DNA of 64,000 nt from CAINVV01 sp963663005 (lineage in GTDB: Bacteria; Bacteroidota; Bacteroidia; Bacteroidales; Prolixibacteraceae): the NCBI GenBank assembly GCA_963663005.2, contig CAXXHH010000015.1, forward strand, positions 248,001-312,000. The letters run 5' to 3'. Position numbers and translations under genes: made by a program. Below, piece after piece: positions 19,901 through 28,400 of this stretch (the stretch's first letter is position 1; the number at the start of each line of letters is the position of its first letter). Under the pieces are notes generated by a model. It worked only from the letters and a program-made list of their open reading frames with translations, was not told the origin of the DNA and ran no database searches.

Positions 19901-22149
19901 ATCGCACGGTACTTTGTGGCAACAGTCAGGTTAGTTGCTGTATAAGTTGTCGCAGTATTTGTAATGTCAGTTGCGGTCGTCCAATCGTCTGTTGAGGATT
20001 GCCATTTGATGACAGATCCCGTATGGCCGGAAAGTGTCAGTAAAGTACTATTGGTGCCAGCGTAAACAGAGGTTGACCCCGCAATGGAACCCCCTACTGT
20101 CACCGCACTAACAGTCAATGTCGCAACAGCGGAAGTAACCTGATCGCATATTCCGCTTTTAATAACCGCCCTGTATTTTGTGGTTGTAGTCAGATTGTTG
20201 ACTGTAAGCATAGTGGATGTGTTGACGATATCAACAACGGTAGTCCAATTATTGGTGGAAGATTGCCATTTGACTACATCACCCACGTTGCCGGTCAAGG
20301 AAAGATCAGTGCTGTTATTGCCGGAACAGACGGAAGTTGATCCTACGATCGTTCCACCGACCGATGCCGGATTGACAGTGATAATTGCTTCAGCCGAATT
20401 CGCGGCAGCACATACACCACTCTGCAAAACGGCCCGGTATTTAGTCGTTGTCGTGAGATTATCGATGGTTAGTGTGGCGGTGGTATTAGCTATGTTGGTG
20501 GAAGTTACCCAGTCGTTGGTTGAGGATTGCCATTTAAGAACATTCCCCGTATGGCCGGAAAGTGTGAGCTTCGTACTGTTTAGTGTTGCACAGACGGTAG
20601 CAGAACCTTCAATCGTTCCTCCAACTGTCTCCGGACTCACTGTAATAACTGCCTCTGCTGAATTGGCTGTCGCACAAGCCCCACTCTGCACGACTGCGCG
20701 ATATTTTGTTGTTGCCGTGAGGTTGGTTGCAGTTAAAGTTGTGGTTGTATTATCTATATTGGTTGAATTTACCCAATTATCGGTCGATGACTGCCATTTA
20801 AGAATAGTCCCGGTATAGCCTGATAATGTTAGGATTGTGCTATTATTGCCAGCACATATGCTTACGGAGCCGGCCAACTTACCACCATTTGATTTTGGAA
20901 TGACGGTCATGGCAATTACATTGGATTCGACAGCCCCCGTCCAGTTAGGTCTGCAACTTGCTCTGGCGACCCTTTTGTACCAGGTATTGACACTTATCGC
21001 ACCCGGCGAATAAGTCGCTGAATTTGATGAAGCTATATCACTGAAATTCGAAGTAGCGCTGGTTGTGGATGATTGCCATTTGTATTCAATCGTCCCCAAT
21101 TGCCCAGAAGCAGCTGTTGTACTGGTAAATGAGTCAGGAGTACTCCCCGAACAGATTGTCTGTGCCGTACCAATTGTCCCGCCCGAAGTTGGACTGCCAC
21201 AGGAAAGGTCACCCAATCCAAATGAACCGGATGCGTCAAAAGCAGTCAGATTCGTGTAATTCGGCGTTGTAGCCGGATTGGTTTTAATTGCTATTCCATC
21301 GCCAGATAATATCACAGGTGTATTTGCCGGAGTAAATCCGGTGGGTGTGAGGGAAATTTTGAAACCGGCAATAGCAGAATTCACCAGTGTAACTGTCCAG
21401 TACCTGGCCTCAAACAACGTCGTATTGATAGGTGCAGTCCCCGGCATTTTGCCCTCAATTTGTTCCGCCACAATTGACATCGAGGCAACAGTTGTAGTCG
21501 TTATAGACATTGGTCTGTAATTGCCTCCCTTGCCTATCGGGAACGTTTTTGAACCCAAGGATACATACTGATAACACAATTTTCCATCCACATATTTATC
21601 AGATCCAGCATTGGTAATGGTTGCACTGGCATTCATCTTGATTTGGGCAGATCCGGCGGTAGACAACAGGCCCTTTTGAAAATCAAGGAGATTCTTAACA
21701 GATATACTCTGGTTTGCCAAAACTCCTCCGCTGGAATTATTAATGACGACCTTGTAAAAGTCAAATGAACCTGTGGAGGTACCTCCCACACTTTGTGCAC
21801 TGGCTCCCGCAAATTCAACCTCACTGTATGAACCGGCATTGGTGCATAAAACACTCCCAGTCCCGCTATCTTTTGTAAGGTTTCCAATCAATTTCAGTTT
21901 ACCAGTGAGCGTGACAGTAGCTGACTCATTATTATAAAAGTCGCCATTTACAACCACGACAGATGCTGCTCCGTATTTTAAAATGGCCCCACTAAGCGCC
22001 TTTACTTCTTTATAAGTCGAACCTATTCCTAATTTTCCGCCATAACTGGATATGCCTTGGGCAAACAGTCCGGTGGCTAAAAGAATCGAAAGTGCGAAGA
22101 TTAAGGTGGTCTTCATAGCACAATTTTGATAAACGGATATTTTCTTCAT
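10972..22149 (-). CDS. giant multidomain YDG/MBG repeat protein with T9SS sorting tail
   Basis: About 3,725 residues from the ATG at 22149 (an in-frame ATG at 22176 would overlap the upstream gene). Order seen: signal peptide ending GLFAQ; a beta-rich head with GxLxxxG strands (to ~330); Ig-like repeats including four with KWQSS cores (~417-770); three Ig-like domains with the FSEAV pattern (~770-1125); an FN3-like domain; an FBA-like domain (~1226-1387); further Ig/FN3/Big-like domains; then 4 YDG, 3 MBG-like, 4 YDG, 3 MBG, 1 degenerate YDG (~2022-3303); three PKD-like domains; and a tail beginning YPVPNHGLFTI that matches the T9SS type A sorting domain. Probably surface-anchored or released, adhesive or glycan-binding; no enzyme motif seen. 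Third gene of a probable four-gene operon ending in porV. Confidence 0.85.
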   Translation of the reverse strand: MKKISVYQNCAMKTTLIFALSILLATGLFAQGISSYGGKLGIGSTYKEVKALSGAILKYGAASVVVVNGDFYNNESATVTLTGKLKLIGNLTKDSGTGSVLCTNAGSYSEVEFAGASAQSVGGTSTGSFDFYKVVINNSSGGVLANQSISVKNLLDFQKGLLSTAGSAQIKMNASATITNAGSDKYVDGKLCYQYVSLGSKTFPIGKGGNYRPMSITTTTVASMSIVAEQIEGKMPGTAPINTTLFEARYWTVTLVNSAIAGFKISLTPTGFTPANTPVILSGDGIAIKTNPATTPNYTNLTAFDASGSFGLGDLSCGSPTSGGTIGTAQTICSGSTPDSFTSTTAASGQLGTIEYKWQSSTTSATSNFSDIASSNSATYSPGAISVNTWYKRVARASCRPNWTGAVESNVIAMTVIPKSNGGKLAGSVSICAGNNSTILTLSGYTGTILKWQSSTDNWVNSTNIDNTTTTLTATNLTATTKYRAVVQSGACATANSAEAVITVSPETVGGTIEGSATVCATLNSTKLTLSGHTGNVLKWQSSTNDWVTSTNIANTTATLTIDNLTTTTKYRAVLQSGVCAAANSAEAIITVNPASVGGTIVGSTSVCSGNNSTDLSLTGNVGDVVKWQSSTNNWTTVVDIVNTSTMLTVNNLTTTTKYRAVIKSGICDQVTSAVATLTVSAVTVGGSIAGSTSVYAGTNSTLLTLSGHTGSVIKWQSSTDDWTTATDITNTATTYTATNLTVATKYRAIVRSGVCETEYSEEAELKIKALPEVTSVTVAEEKTYAIGQTIYFTVNYSDPVTISGTPFLDLTLDSGAKRASYYSGSGTSSPVFSYTVVSGDSDINGITLGSSVTLNSGTILNSDNQPAKLVLNNISSMTNVLIDGNSPAVTSVSVPTNAIYIEGQNLDFTVTFNEAVRVVTSGGTPYISVTMDSGSASATYMSGSGTASLTFRYTVASGNKDSNGISLGSSIVANSGTLKDAAGNNAVLTLNSVGSTTGVLVDATIPTISSVNSTTANGTYKPADVVSIVVTFSEAVVVTGTPKLALNSGGSASYTSGSSTTALTFSYTVASGETSADLDYSSATALTLNGGTIADAGTNPATRTLPTPGATGSLGANKDIVIGYAPTVTTQAVSAIADIAAAGNGNITNLGFPNPTAYGVCWSTSTNPTISDSKTSKGTATSTGAFIAYLSDLAPSTTYYVKAFATNSVGTVYGEEVTFTSAVDKNLLDNPGAETDFDNWTRTDGGSGWAIYSGDAYRGNKYWASSYNVGNLKQEVVLSTKGYTDVQLDKCVPIDAGAFVKTYSGFGGPAYIRVELLNGSGAVLGNYYDIFNETLAANLSWTPKKILISGYPTGVRKIRYTIYANSSSNWLGQYGPRFDETSLRFNQGACANPTSGGTIGSAQTICGNLSPAGLTSISAASGQTGTLEYKWQWSTDGTDWYDISSSNSTAYSPGTLTMTTWYKRLSRVLCNDDWSGAAESNVVKITVLQASIGGAATAALTSVLSGSTTTISLIGNNGTIQWQQSADGTSGWASVTGGSGSTTSTYTTPALSANTWYRAAINSNNCALAYSAAAEVDIFSLATTTITGIGSTTASGGGTLSGTGAASITERGICWSTTESPTIAGAHTSNGSGSGSFTSSITALTTGTKYYVRAYATNSDGTVYGSQVSFTPFVLGTFSNINKTYGDAAFELKNPTSAGSGAFSYVSSNTSVATISGNTVTIVGAGETTITANQAASTPYAAASTSATLTVAKARQKITLSVPTTAKLNTFIATSLSITATSNSGLAVTITKDASSTAPATFSFVSAGSYSLTGVAGIGTLTFVASQAGNANYEAATNVTQSFDVTKGNQLITFNALSDRTYGGADFTVDATGGGSNLPVTFTSSDATIASCSGTNGATITIHNAGKCTITASQAGNTNWNEAASVDQSLTIGKGTPTITFVNFSKSYGDASFDMPLSGPNPTSPSTGAFSFSSASTDVASVAGNGTTITVKALGTSVITATQAADDNYLSATNTATLTIGKKELTVTGAAVTTKQYDGNTSATITGATLSGIVGSDVVTLANATSGSFAQTTVGTDISVTTSMTLGGANADKYTLIQPTLSGSITAKPLTVEEASVTSKIYDGNTNAAITGGTLVGVIGVIGADNVTLSATKTGTFAQTTVGSGITVTPALTLTGTMASNYSLTQPTLTGNITQKELTVTGATVTSKVYDKNTVATISGATLSGKISGDEVNLGNATSGTFAQSTVGTEITVTAAPMTISGAKAGNYTLAQPALKGSITPKELTVTGASVTTKIYNGNTTATITGAVLSGVISGDIVTLGNKTSGSFDNANVGTGKPVTTSMAISGTDAANYTLSQPAPTGAISAKGLVITATNKTKTYGTTFSNFSYSISGLVSGDARPTVSYTCAGAAATASVADSPYSITVSNAEGSGLSNYDISYIAGSLVVDQKQLSIIAADRSKVYGSVATFNGAYPSSDFTVTGLVNGDILTRIRLESSGATASALASSTPYAITASAAEGTGLSNYSFSYTDGGLTVTTKELTVKPTNKSKIYGQTFAFTGDYPADFTVTGLVSGDAVTSITTASDGGISTASVGGSPYYITGSNASGSGLSNYSILFDYGLLTVTAKELTVTGSTVTSKQYDGNTDATITGATLSGVVGSDEVVLENATSGVFAQSAKGTAIPVTTAMTISGSGASNYTLTQPEIRGNIIAKELAVTGALVTTKPYDGNTDAEITGATLSGVLENEIVSLDHASAGVFASPKVGSNILVSTSMSISGTNSGNYTIVQPVISGDITAKEVSVVNARVTTKVYDRNTDAVVTGATLTGIVSPDVVTLENSSTGIFDLASAGMTVGVSTAMTLSGADAANYVLVQPVLSGEITARELTVNSTTVNPKGYDANTDAVLSGSTLAGVLAPDDVSLANAETGSFDNANAGSGKRVTSAMSLTGADAGNYRLTQPELTGSINKRRLTIKADQKTKTYGAANPELTVTYNGWQGQDDSSVLTTKPIITTTVTTASAVGVYPDAITVSGATDENYNFAFVTADFTVVKATLTVAAETKVKAYGSVNPVLTFTYSGWQNQENSSVLSVQPTISTTVTTDSRADIYVDDITVSGGEDENYKFIYYSADFVVTKAVLTVAAQAKTKVYGSVNPELTFTYSGWTNGENQNVLTTPPIVNTTVTSTSDVGVHAGAITVSGGVAQNYDFQYRSANFDITPKAVTASVTSADKCFDGTTAATVKDKLLSGVIAPDQVFLVVGNIAFENPGAGAGKVVKASALSLSGSKATNYVLINTEANTMATIFDLPVVTLSGSTLVCAGSTGITYTTEAGMNSYVWAISQGGTISSGAGTNQIRVTWNEAGAQTVSVSYTNQNGCTPTAARTINVRVNPLVGSAGAISGSTSLCTGSQGIVYSVAPIGNATTYTWSVPAGATIAAGAGTASITVNFSNTATSGAVTVYGSNDCGNGSSSSKSVTLLPRVAAAGSITGPAAVCSGAKGLIFSVAPIAEAISYTWSIPVGSTIVSGAGTRSIVLDLSDLAITSQITVYGTNGCGAGATSPSYTLTVNPIPATPVVIVQGTALMSSSAQGNQWYYSAVKGGVGTAVDGATSQSLTPTGNGWYWTQVILNGCSSELSNVLYRLKVGEDNLYNVYPVPNHGLFTINIKTPDEQEFTIVVYDQLGQKIYELPGVMVNGEYTQEINLPNTPTGVYSIIFRSKDGNVIKKFNINK
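12240..16085 (-). repeat. alternating YDG and MBG domain array inside the giant gene
   Basis: Each YDG unit (about 85 residues) opens with KELTVTGAxVTTKxYDGNT and closes with NYTLxQPxLxGxITA. Each MBG unit opens with KTYG and closes near NYxFxYxxxxF. The order along the protein is YDG x4, MBG-like x3, YDG x4, MBG x3, then one diverged YDG. Confidence 0.8.
17990..18473 (-). other. FBA-like (F-box-associated) sugar-binding domain inside the giant protein
   Basis: About 160 residues, starting NLLDNPGAETDFDNW, with GYTDVQLD in the middle and a closing YGPRFDETSLRF. This is the order of landmarks in the FBA domain of eukaryotic FBXO2/FBXO6 (NLL-NP-E, W, GY--LD, V-LL, YG-R---SL). Recognised by eye only. 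Confidence 0.55.
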
Positions 22150-22162
22150 CTTCTTAGGTGTT

Positions 22163-23614
22163 TTACTTCGTAGCACTTACAAGGTCATCCAGGGTATTTG
22201 GTAGAGCGGTAATTTTTCCGGTTTTTGTTTCCAGCAGGAACATTGAAGGTGTAGCCAGCACAAAATAGTCAGATGCCACTTTGCTCCGCACCCCTTCGGT
22301 GGCGGATAAATGTTTCCATCCTTTCAGCTCCGGCTTCTTTAGTTCCCATCTTTTAATGTCTGGCTCGTTGTCATCCAGACTAATGGCGACTATGGTTATT
22401 TTTTTTCTGAATTCGGCTTGTTGCTGCCAGGGGTATATCTTATCCACCATTTCGACGCAGTGACTACACCCTGCCGACCAAAACAACAGAAGGATATATT
22501 CGCCGTCCGGATTGTATTTCCCCAGCTCGAAGGGTGTCCCGTCATCAGATATTAATTTAATTTCAGGAGCTTTCGTTCCCGGAATAATCGTAGTCAGACC
22601 CTGGATCCGTCTTCCAATTTCTCTTCTTTTCGAGGTAAGACAATTGGGATCATTGATAAAAGGCTCAAGCATTTTTAGTCCTGAATCAATTCCATTGGCC
22701 TCGAATCCCCGGTAGAAATAATCCACCATCCAGCCATAAACCAGAGGATGGCCCCTTTTCGCACTTTCAATAGCAATTTTTCCAGACTGAGAAATCACGG
22801 AATCGTGTGAGGCAAATTCGGAAGCATTTGCTACGGACAGGTTGACCCAGTTGTCGAGCCATTTATTCAATTCGGAAGTCTTGATTACCAGTGGATTCCG
22901 GAAATCCATTCCATCAAAATAATGATCCAGCATACTTTTTGTCCGTTGAGCCAAATTTCCTTTCCAGTTGATTTGGGGCAGGTATTGGAAACGAAATAGG
23001 TTGCTGACAAACAAAGACGAATCTTTATGAACCAATTGCATCAACCACTGATTATATGACCTTTGCCTCTCTTCATAAGTCTTGATCCCAGTCAAATAGA
23101 ACTTGGAACCGGGTTCATCATAGTTCATCAGAAAGTTTTGAAGCAGCCCTAATGGATCTCTTAACCTGCTGTTTTCCACACGGAAATTTTCGAGCGCAGT
23201 ATTTTCTATCTCACCTTTCTGAAACCTGGTACTATCCGCATTGCCAGAATATTTCGGTGCTACCCACATTTCCAGATTTTGGCCCGAAATGATCAGGTTT
23301 TTCTCGGATGGATATGGTGAATCCGATTCCTTTTCTCTGTAATTGAACCTCAGGACAAACTCACCGGGAAGCACCTCCTTAGGAACGGATATAGTGACTT
23401 TTTCTCCATTTCTAATGCCTTGAGCTTCTTTAATAGGCGTGTAAACACGTGAATCAGAAAAAGTTAACAAGGTAATGTTACTGTCATAAACGCCACGAAC
23501 GTGAATCGTCAGATCTACATTTCCCGTTTGAGCTAAAAGCGGCAATGGAAGAAGAGACCCCAATGAAATTAGAAGGAGAATGCGTATGAAAGATGTATGA
23601 AATGGCTTGTACAT
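22163..23614 (-). CDS. secreted TlpA-like thioredoxin-fold protein
   Basis: 483 residues from the ATG at 23614. A clear signal peptide (hydrophobic stretch ending PLLAQ) starts there, whereas the longer open frame to 23734 runs into the upstream gene. The N-terminal ~350 residues form a helical and beta region of unknown function. The C-terminal ~130 residues are a thioredoxin fold with the active site SAGCSHC (CxxC) after LLLFW and a cis-Pro loop at ATPSMF. Family members act in periplasmic disulfide reduction or isomerisation. It lies 13 nt upstream of the giant gene and shares its strand, so it may help fold the Cys-containing Ig-like domains of that protein. That link is inference. Confidence 0.8.
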   Translation of the reverse strand: MYKPFHTSFIRILLLISLGSLLPLPLLAQTGNVDLTIHVRGVYDSNITLLTFSDSRVYTPIKEAQGIRNGEKVTISVPKEVLPGEFVLRFNYREKESDSPYPSEKNLIISGQNLEMWVAPKYSGNADSTRFQKGEIENTALENFRVENSRLRDPLGLLQNFLMNYDEPGSKFYLTGIKTYEERQRSYNQWLMQLVHKDSSLFVSNLFRFQYLPQINWKGNLAQRTKSMLDHYFDGMDFRNPLVIKTSELNKWLDNWVNLSVANASEFASHDSVISQSGKIAIESAKRGHPLVYGWMVDYFYRGFEANGIDSGLKMLEPFINDPNCLTSKRREIGRRIQGLTTIIPGTKAPEIKLISDDGTPFELGKYNPDGEYILLLFWSAGCSHCVEMVDKIYPWQQQAEFRKKITIVAISLDDNEPDIKRWELKKPELKGWKHLSATEGVRSKVASDYFVLATPSMFLLETKTGKITALPNTLDDLVSATK

Positions 23615-23667
23615 ATGAGCGTTGTTTAAGCAATTAAGTAGCTGAAAACGAATAATCCAGCTGTCTG

Positions 23668-25320
23668 TTATTTTATACAACGCACCGAATAGCCATCTGT
23701 CTTGGTGTATCCAAGGCCAGTCCACACCTGACAACCAGCACTATAGAACATTAACTGAATTCCATATTTGGGATAGATTTGGCTGCTACTCCAATAGGTA
23801 CCGCCCTCATTGCTGTACCAACTTTCAATTACCCCGGAACCATACCACAGACAAAGTGCACCATGCAACCTCAGTCCTGAGTTCCAGGGACCATTCCAGT
23901 CTTTCCAGTTACCTGAGTTCTTGACATTTTCCCACTCACTTCTTGTCGGAATACGCCAGCCAGCCCCTAATTCTATGGTGCAAGGGTCGTTTCCACTTGT
24001 CCAATCGGAAGACTCCACAATTCCGGTTTTCCCGCCAGGACTAGGTATCCACGCCGATTTTGGTGATCCATCCTGTTTAAATCCTTGTTTGCGATTAAAC
24101 TGCCAGTACCAACCTGCAGAAGCTTCAGACTTGTCATTTACTCCGCTAGCTTGTTGTGAAGCACCTAAATTTCTGGTAATCCAGCACTTACTCGTTTCAC
24201 CGGGGATATTTGTCACGGTGCCGTAAGTAACCGACTTGGTTTCCGGAGCTACTGAGCCTGCCACGTGATTCACGTTAATAGACGAAGAGCCGCAAACAAA
24301 TTGGGCCGTAGCTGTCAAAATTAATACCTGAGAATTGGAGCATGAATTGTACGCCCATACGTATCGGGTATAGGATGTTCCATTCGTGAGACCCGTTTCT
24401 GTTTTTGAGGTGGAACCGCCCATATCAGTGGCCGTTGCATAGTTATCGGATGTGTTCCACTTATATCCGGAAGCCTCTTGAGCCGTATTCCAGTTCCAGG
24501 TAATCTCTGTAGGTGATGGAGAATGTGTCCCGCTGGTTGGGGTCACCGGAGCCTCATTCAAACGCATCCATTTCGACCCATTCCAGAATTGCAGGGTGTT
24601 TGCAAATGTATTGTAAATGATCAGTCCGGCGGTCGGTAGAATCGCATTTTTATCCCACTCATTCATCCGGGGTACCAACAAACCTTTATCGGTTGATTGG
24701 ATGTCAAGTACAGCAGATGGAGCCGGAGCTTCCCCACTTGAATTAATAGCAAATCCTGCCGAAGTCTGGGAAGTCGATGCGCCGGCTGTACCCGTTGATA
24801 TTGAACAGACAGTCTTCCATTGAGAACCGTTATAATAGTTTATCTTGTTGGTTGATGTATTGAAAATAATCAAACCCGCGGCAGGGGAACTGATCGATTG
24901 AGGCAACGTCCTGGGAATTAAAACGCCCTTAGTTGTGCTGGAAACATCCAGCATAGCAGATTTGTCGGCCACAACGTCCGCGCCGACACTCATTGAAACT
25001 CCACCTCCTGGCGCCGTCGAACCAGTTGTGCTGGAAACAACAGTTCCTTCAATTTTGCACCATGAACCTCCAGAGTAATAATTGAACAAATTCGATGTGG
25101 TATTGTATATCAACAATCCTGTGGCCGGCGAGGAAAGGCTGTTTCGCTGAGTTTCGGTCATCCGTGGAAACAGCATCCCCATGTTTGTGCTTTTCACATC
25201 GAGCATGGCCGACTTATCCGGAAGTGAACCGTCTGTGTTAATTGCAACGTTACTCGATTTTTGAGCAAAAATCGCAAGCGTAATTAGCAGCGCTAAAAAT
25301 GTTAGGAAGGACTTTTTCAT
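23668..25320 (-). CDS. secreted protein with three N-terminal repeats and a FISUMP domain
   Basis: 550 residues. Signal peptide ending AIFAQ, then three related ~55-residue repeats, each with the pattern SAMLDVxST-KG-L-PRM ... GLIIYNT ... YYxGSxWK; these are common in Bacteroidota surface proteins and look like a short beta-structured adhesive or trimerising unit. An FN3-like segment follows (WNTAQEASGYKW), then a C-terminal domain with ITRNLGASQQA, GWRIPTRSEWE, YWSSSQ and the final YSVRCIK, matching the Fibrobacter succinogenes major paralogous (FISUMP) domain. No T9SS tail is seen. First gene of the probable operon leading to porV, 53 nt before the TlpA-like gene. Function unknown. Confidence 0.8.
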   Translation of the reverse strand: MKKSFLTFLALLITLAIFAQKSSNVAINTDGSLPDKSAMLDVKSTNMGMLFPRMTETQRNSLSSPATGLLIYNTTSNLFNYYSGGSWCKIEGTVVSSTTGSTAPGGGVSMSVGADVVADKSAMLDVSSTTKGVLIPRTLPQSISSPAAGLIIFNTSTNKINYYNGSQWKTVCSISTGTAGASTSQTSAGFAINSSGEAPAPSAVLDIQSTDKGLLVPRMNEWDKNAILPTAGLIIYNTFANTLQFWNGSKWMRLNEAPVTPTSGTHSPSPTEITWNWNTAQEASGYKWNTSDNYATATDMGGSTSKTETGLTNGTSYTRYVWAYNSCSNSQVLILTATAQFVCGSSSINVNHVAGSVAPETKSVTYGTVTNIPGETSKCWITRNLGASQQASGVNDKSEASAGWYWQFNRKQGFKQDGSPKSAWIPSPGGKTGIVESSDWTSGNDPCTIELGAGWRIPTRSEWENVKNSGNWKDWNGPWNSGLRLHGALCLWYGSGVIESWYSNEGGTYWSSSQIYPKYGIQLMFYSAGCQVWTGLGYTKTDGYSVRCIK

Positions 25321-25476
25321 AAGAATCAGGTTTGAGACTAAATCAATTCATTAACAATCAAGGTACCAAATTGTTGACGGAATTTGTGTACGACCATGAT
25401 AAAAAGTGGTACTGTCTCAATGACCTGAATATTAAGCTGCTAATTTTTAGGAAATTATGATAACAAGAGGCTATTA

Positions 25477-28400
25477 TCAAATTATAATATGTAAAAATAT
25501 CATCGAAAAAATTGTTCGGCCCGGATTGCTTTCATACCTGATCTCACCCTTGTAATTTTCAATAATTGTTTTCGTAATGGCCAGACCTAATCCCATTCCG
25601 CCACTCTTGGTGGTGAAATTGGGCTCAAACAGACGGGATCGGTCTGCCTCCGGTATACCAGGACCATTGTCGGTAACATCAATCTTCACCTGGTCACCGG
25701 TGAGTTCCAGGGTTACCTTAATTGAGCCATCGGCCTGGTTGAGAATTGCTTGCATCGCATTCCGGACAATATTCACCAATGCTCTGCGAAGCTGATCGCG
25801 ATCGCCCAATACATAAACCTCTCTGTCTGGACATTCCACGCTAAGCGAATACTCTCCGGGCGCCTCAAAAAGCGTGGAAACTTCCCTTATCAAACCGGTC
25901 ATTTCAACAGGCTCGATGCGGGTAGAGGGTAGCCGCGCAAAATCCGAGAAAGTAGCCGCTATCGCAGACAAAGTATCAATCTGGGCAACGAGCATCCGGG
26001 TTACCTGGTTAAAATACGCATCGAAATTGGAGGCACCTTCATCCTTAATCTTTTGCAGATATTGGATGTTGAGTTTCATCGGAGTGAGCGGATTATTAAT
26101 TTCATGCGCGATCTGTCTCGCCATCTCCTTCCAGGCCGATTCACGTTCCGAGCGCGCCAATAGTGCAGCGCTGTCGGCCAGCTCCTTAACCTTTTGGTTG
26201 TAGGCGTCAACCAGTCTGCCGATCTCATCTTCACCCCTGTATTCGATCAGGGCATTTTCCCGACCCAACGCAATTCCTTTTAGCTTTTGCTCAATTTGAA
26301 GCAGCGGAACTGTTAATCTTGTGCTGATAGCCAAGGCAATGATCATGGTCAGCAATACAAGCAAAATATAGAGGTTAATAAACGCTACTATAAATCCGGA
26401 GACTTGCTTCGTAAACTCATCCTGCCGGTTAAAATAGGGCAAATTGACATAACCCAGCAATTCATCCGAACGATTGAAAAGCGGAGCATAAACGGAGAAA
26501 AACTCCATTTTTCCCAAATTTTCATTGTGCAGGAAGGTGGCTCCGCCCAAAATATTCAATGTTCGGTATGCCTGCGGATTCATCCGCTCTGAAGTGAGCC
26601 CCTGCTCGAAAATCTCGTGCCGCGAACTTGCAGCGAGTCGCCCCTTCAAATCGTAGATATTAATGTCAGTCCAGGTAATGTCGGAAATCTCAACCAACTG
26701 GTCGCCCAAATATTCATGAATAGAGTCCAGCTTATTAACGCCACCGATCCGCAACCCCAGCTCAGCTGAAATCGCCCTAACCTTTTGATCGAGCGTCTCT
26801 TTCATCGACCGCTGAAATTCCAGATAATTATAGCGTATCAGCCCCAATCCGATCAGAAATAACAAAACCAATAAGGTAGAAACCAGGGTAAACTGAATCT
26901 TGCCACTGAGCTCAAACTTCTGTCTCGAAATGAATTTCGCCCGCTGACTCAAAAGTATCCATGTAAAACCAAGGAAATAAATGAAAAGAAATAACGGAGG
27001 AAATCCGCGGCCCTGTTCAACAATGGAAGGCATTGGATAACTGACAATAACATAATTCTCGGCGCTGCGTTTATAGAGACAATGCTGAAACCCACCCCGC
27101 TGATAATAATTGAACTCTTTATCAAAAATCGTCTCTGAGGAAATAGACGGGTCGTATGAATAAGCACCGCCCCTATCAACCAGCTTCCCGCCAAAATATT
27201 TTGCATAACTATATCCCTCATTCCGATTCCGCTTAGCAGTTTGCTGATCCATAAGCAATTGCGGATAACCCTTCCCTTCCGGAATAATCTTGGAATTGAG
27301 TTCAATAAATACGACCAGCGGTCTATTGCCCTTTGTGGCAACCAGGTGCAACTCTCCCAAATAGGAAATCCGTCCATTGAGACGATCCATAAAATAAAAA
27401 TCGGAGCCTCCTAAGCTTACTCCCTTCTCGGCCTCCAACTGTTTAAAAAATTCCAGGCACGGGAATCTGCGTCTGGTTTCAGTGAGTAAAACGCTATCAA
27501 TTGAAGAACAGACAGTAATCTGACTTTCGTAGTTATTCCAAAATCCTGTGAAATAATTCTCCGCCAAATATTTTTTAAAATTTTGGTAAGGCGGTACCAG
27601 AAGCGGTTGAATCACTGTGTCTTTAACCACTTTCGTTTCAAAATCGGACAAAAATATCTCGGCAGCCGGATCCCGCTCTGTTGCCAGGTTGACAGCCATA
27701 ACCTGCTGAATATTAGCCTTACGCCTACTAATCTCCTTTTGTGCAGCCAAATTTAGTCCGAAAGCCAGAAGCAAGCCATAGACCAGCAGCGAGGTCAACT
27801 TGTATTTCGACAGAAGATCTATCCCAATCCTGTCAAAACATAATGATATGATCAGATACGAGAGGATAATCTCAAACGGTATACCGACACCTAAAATCAA
27901 GAGGATTAGCAGAAGAATTGCCAATGTCAGGGTTGACAGCACGAAAAAAGCAAAATATTTCTGATCCGTCTTCAAAAGGCATCTGACCCTGATCAACAGA
28001 ACACCAAGTCCAACCATCTGCAAAGCAATACAGCAGGATGCCAAAATATTCGGAATCGACAGACTCATATTGCTGTACAATTCCAGTGAAATATCCGAGT
28101 TGTTTAGAAGAACCAGAAATAAACGGCAGGAGAGTACAAAATAGCAACTCACAAATGCAAATAGCAATCCATTCTCAATGGAAAAAGGGCGTATTTTTTT
28201 CTCCTTTCGGAAGAAGACAAAGAATGACTGCGCAACAGAGAACAGGAAGAATGACAAAAGCAGATAGTCGCCCAAAGAGGATAGCATTTGTCCGTATGCA
28301 AAGTGTGATGGAGCGAAAATTTTATTGGCATATACCGCATTCGGTATCCTCAGAAGCGTCAGAGCTAAATAGGACGAACCGGCAAAAAGGAATGAAAAGC

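Noticed and set aside
20180..20818. Long plus-strand open frames inside the first giant gene (and many minus-strand ones inside the second)
   Set aside because: They are shadows of low-complexity Thr/Ser/Val-rich repeat coding sequence, with no start context, no domains and repeated at the same phase in each repeat unit.
10972..22149. Giant protein as a type V autotransporter
   Set aside because: There is no C-terminal barrel; the end is a T9SS-type sorting domain, and PorV is next door.
23615..23734. N-terminal extension of the TlpA-like gene overlapping the FISUMP gene
   Set aside because: The extension is not a signal peptide and overlaps the upstream coding region. The ATG at 23614 opens a clean signal peptide, so the overlap is only an open frame.
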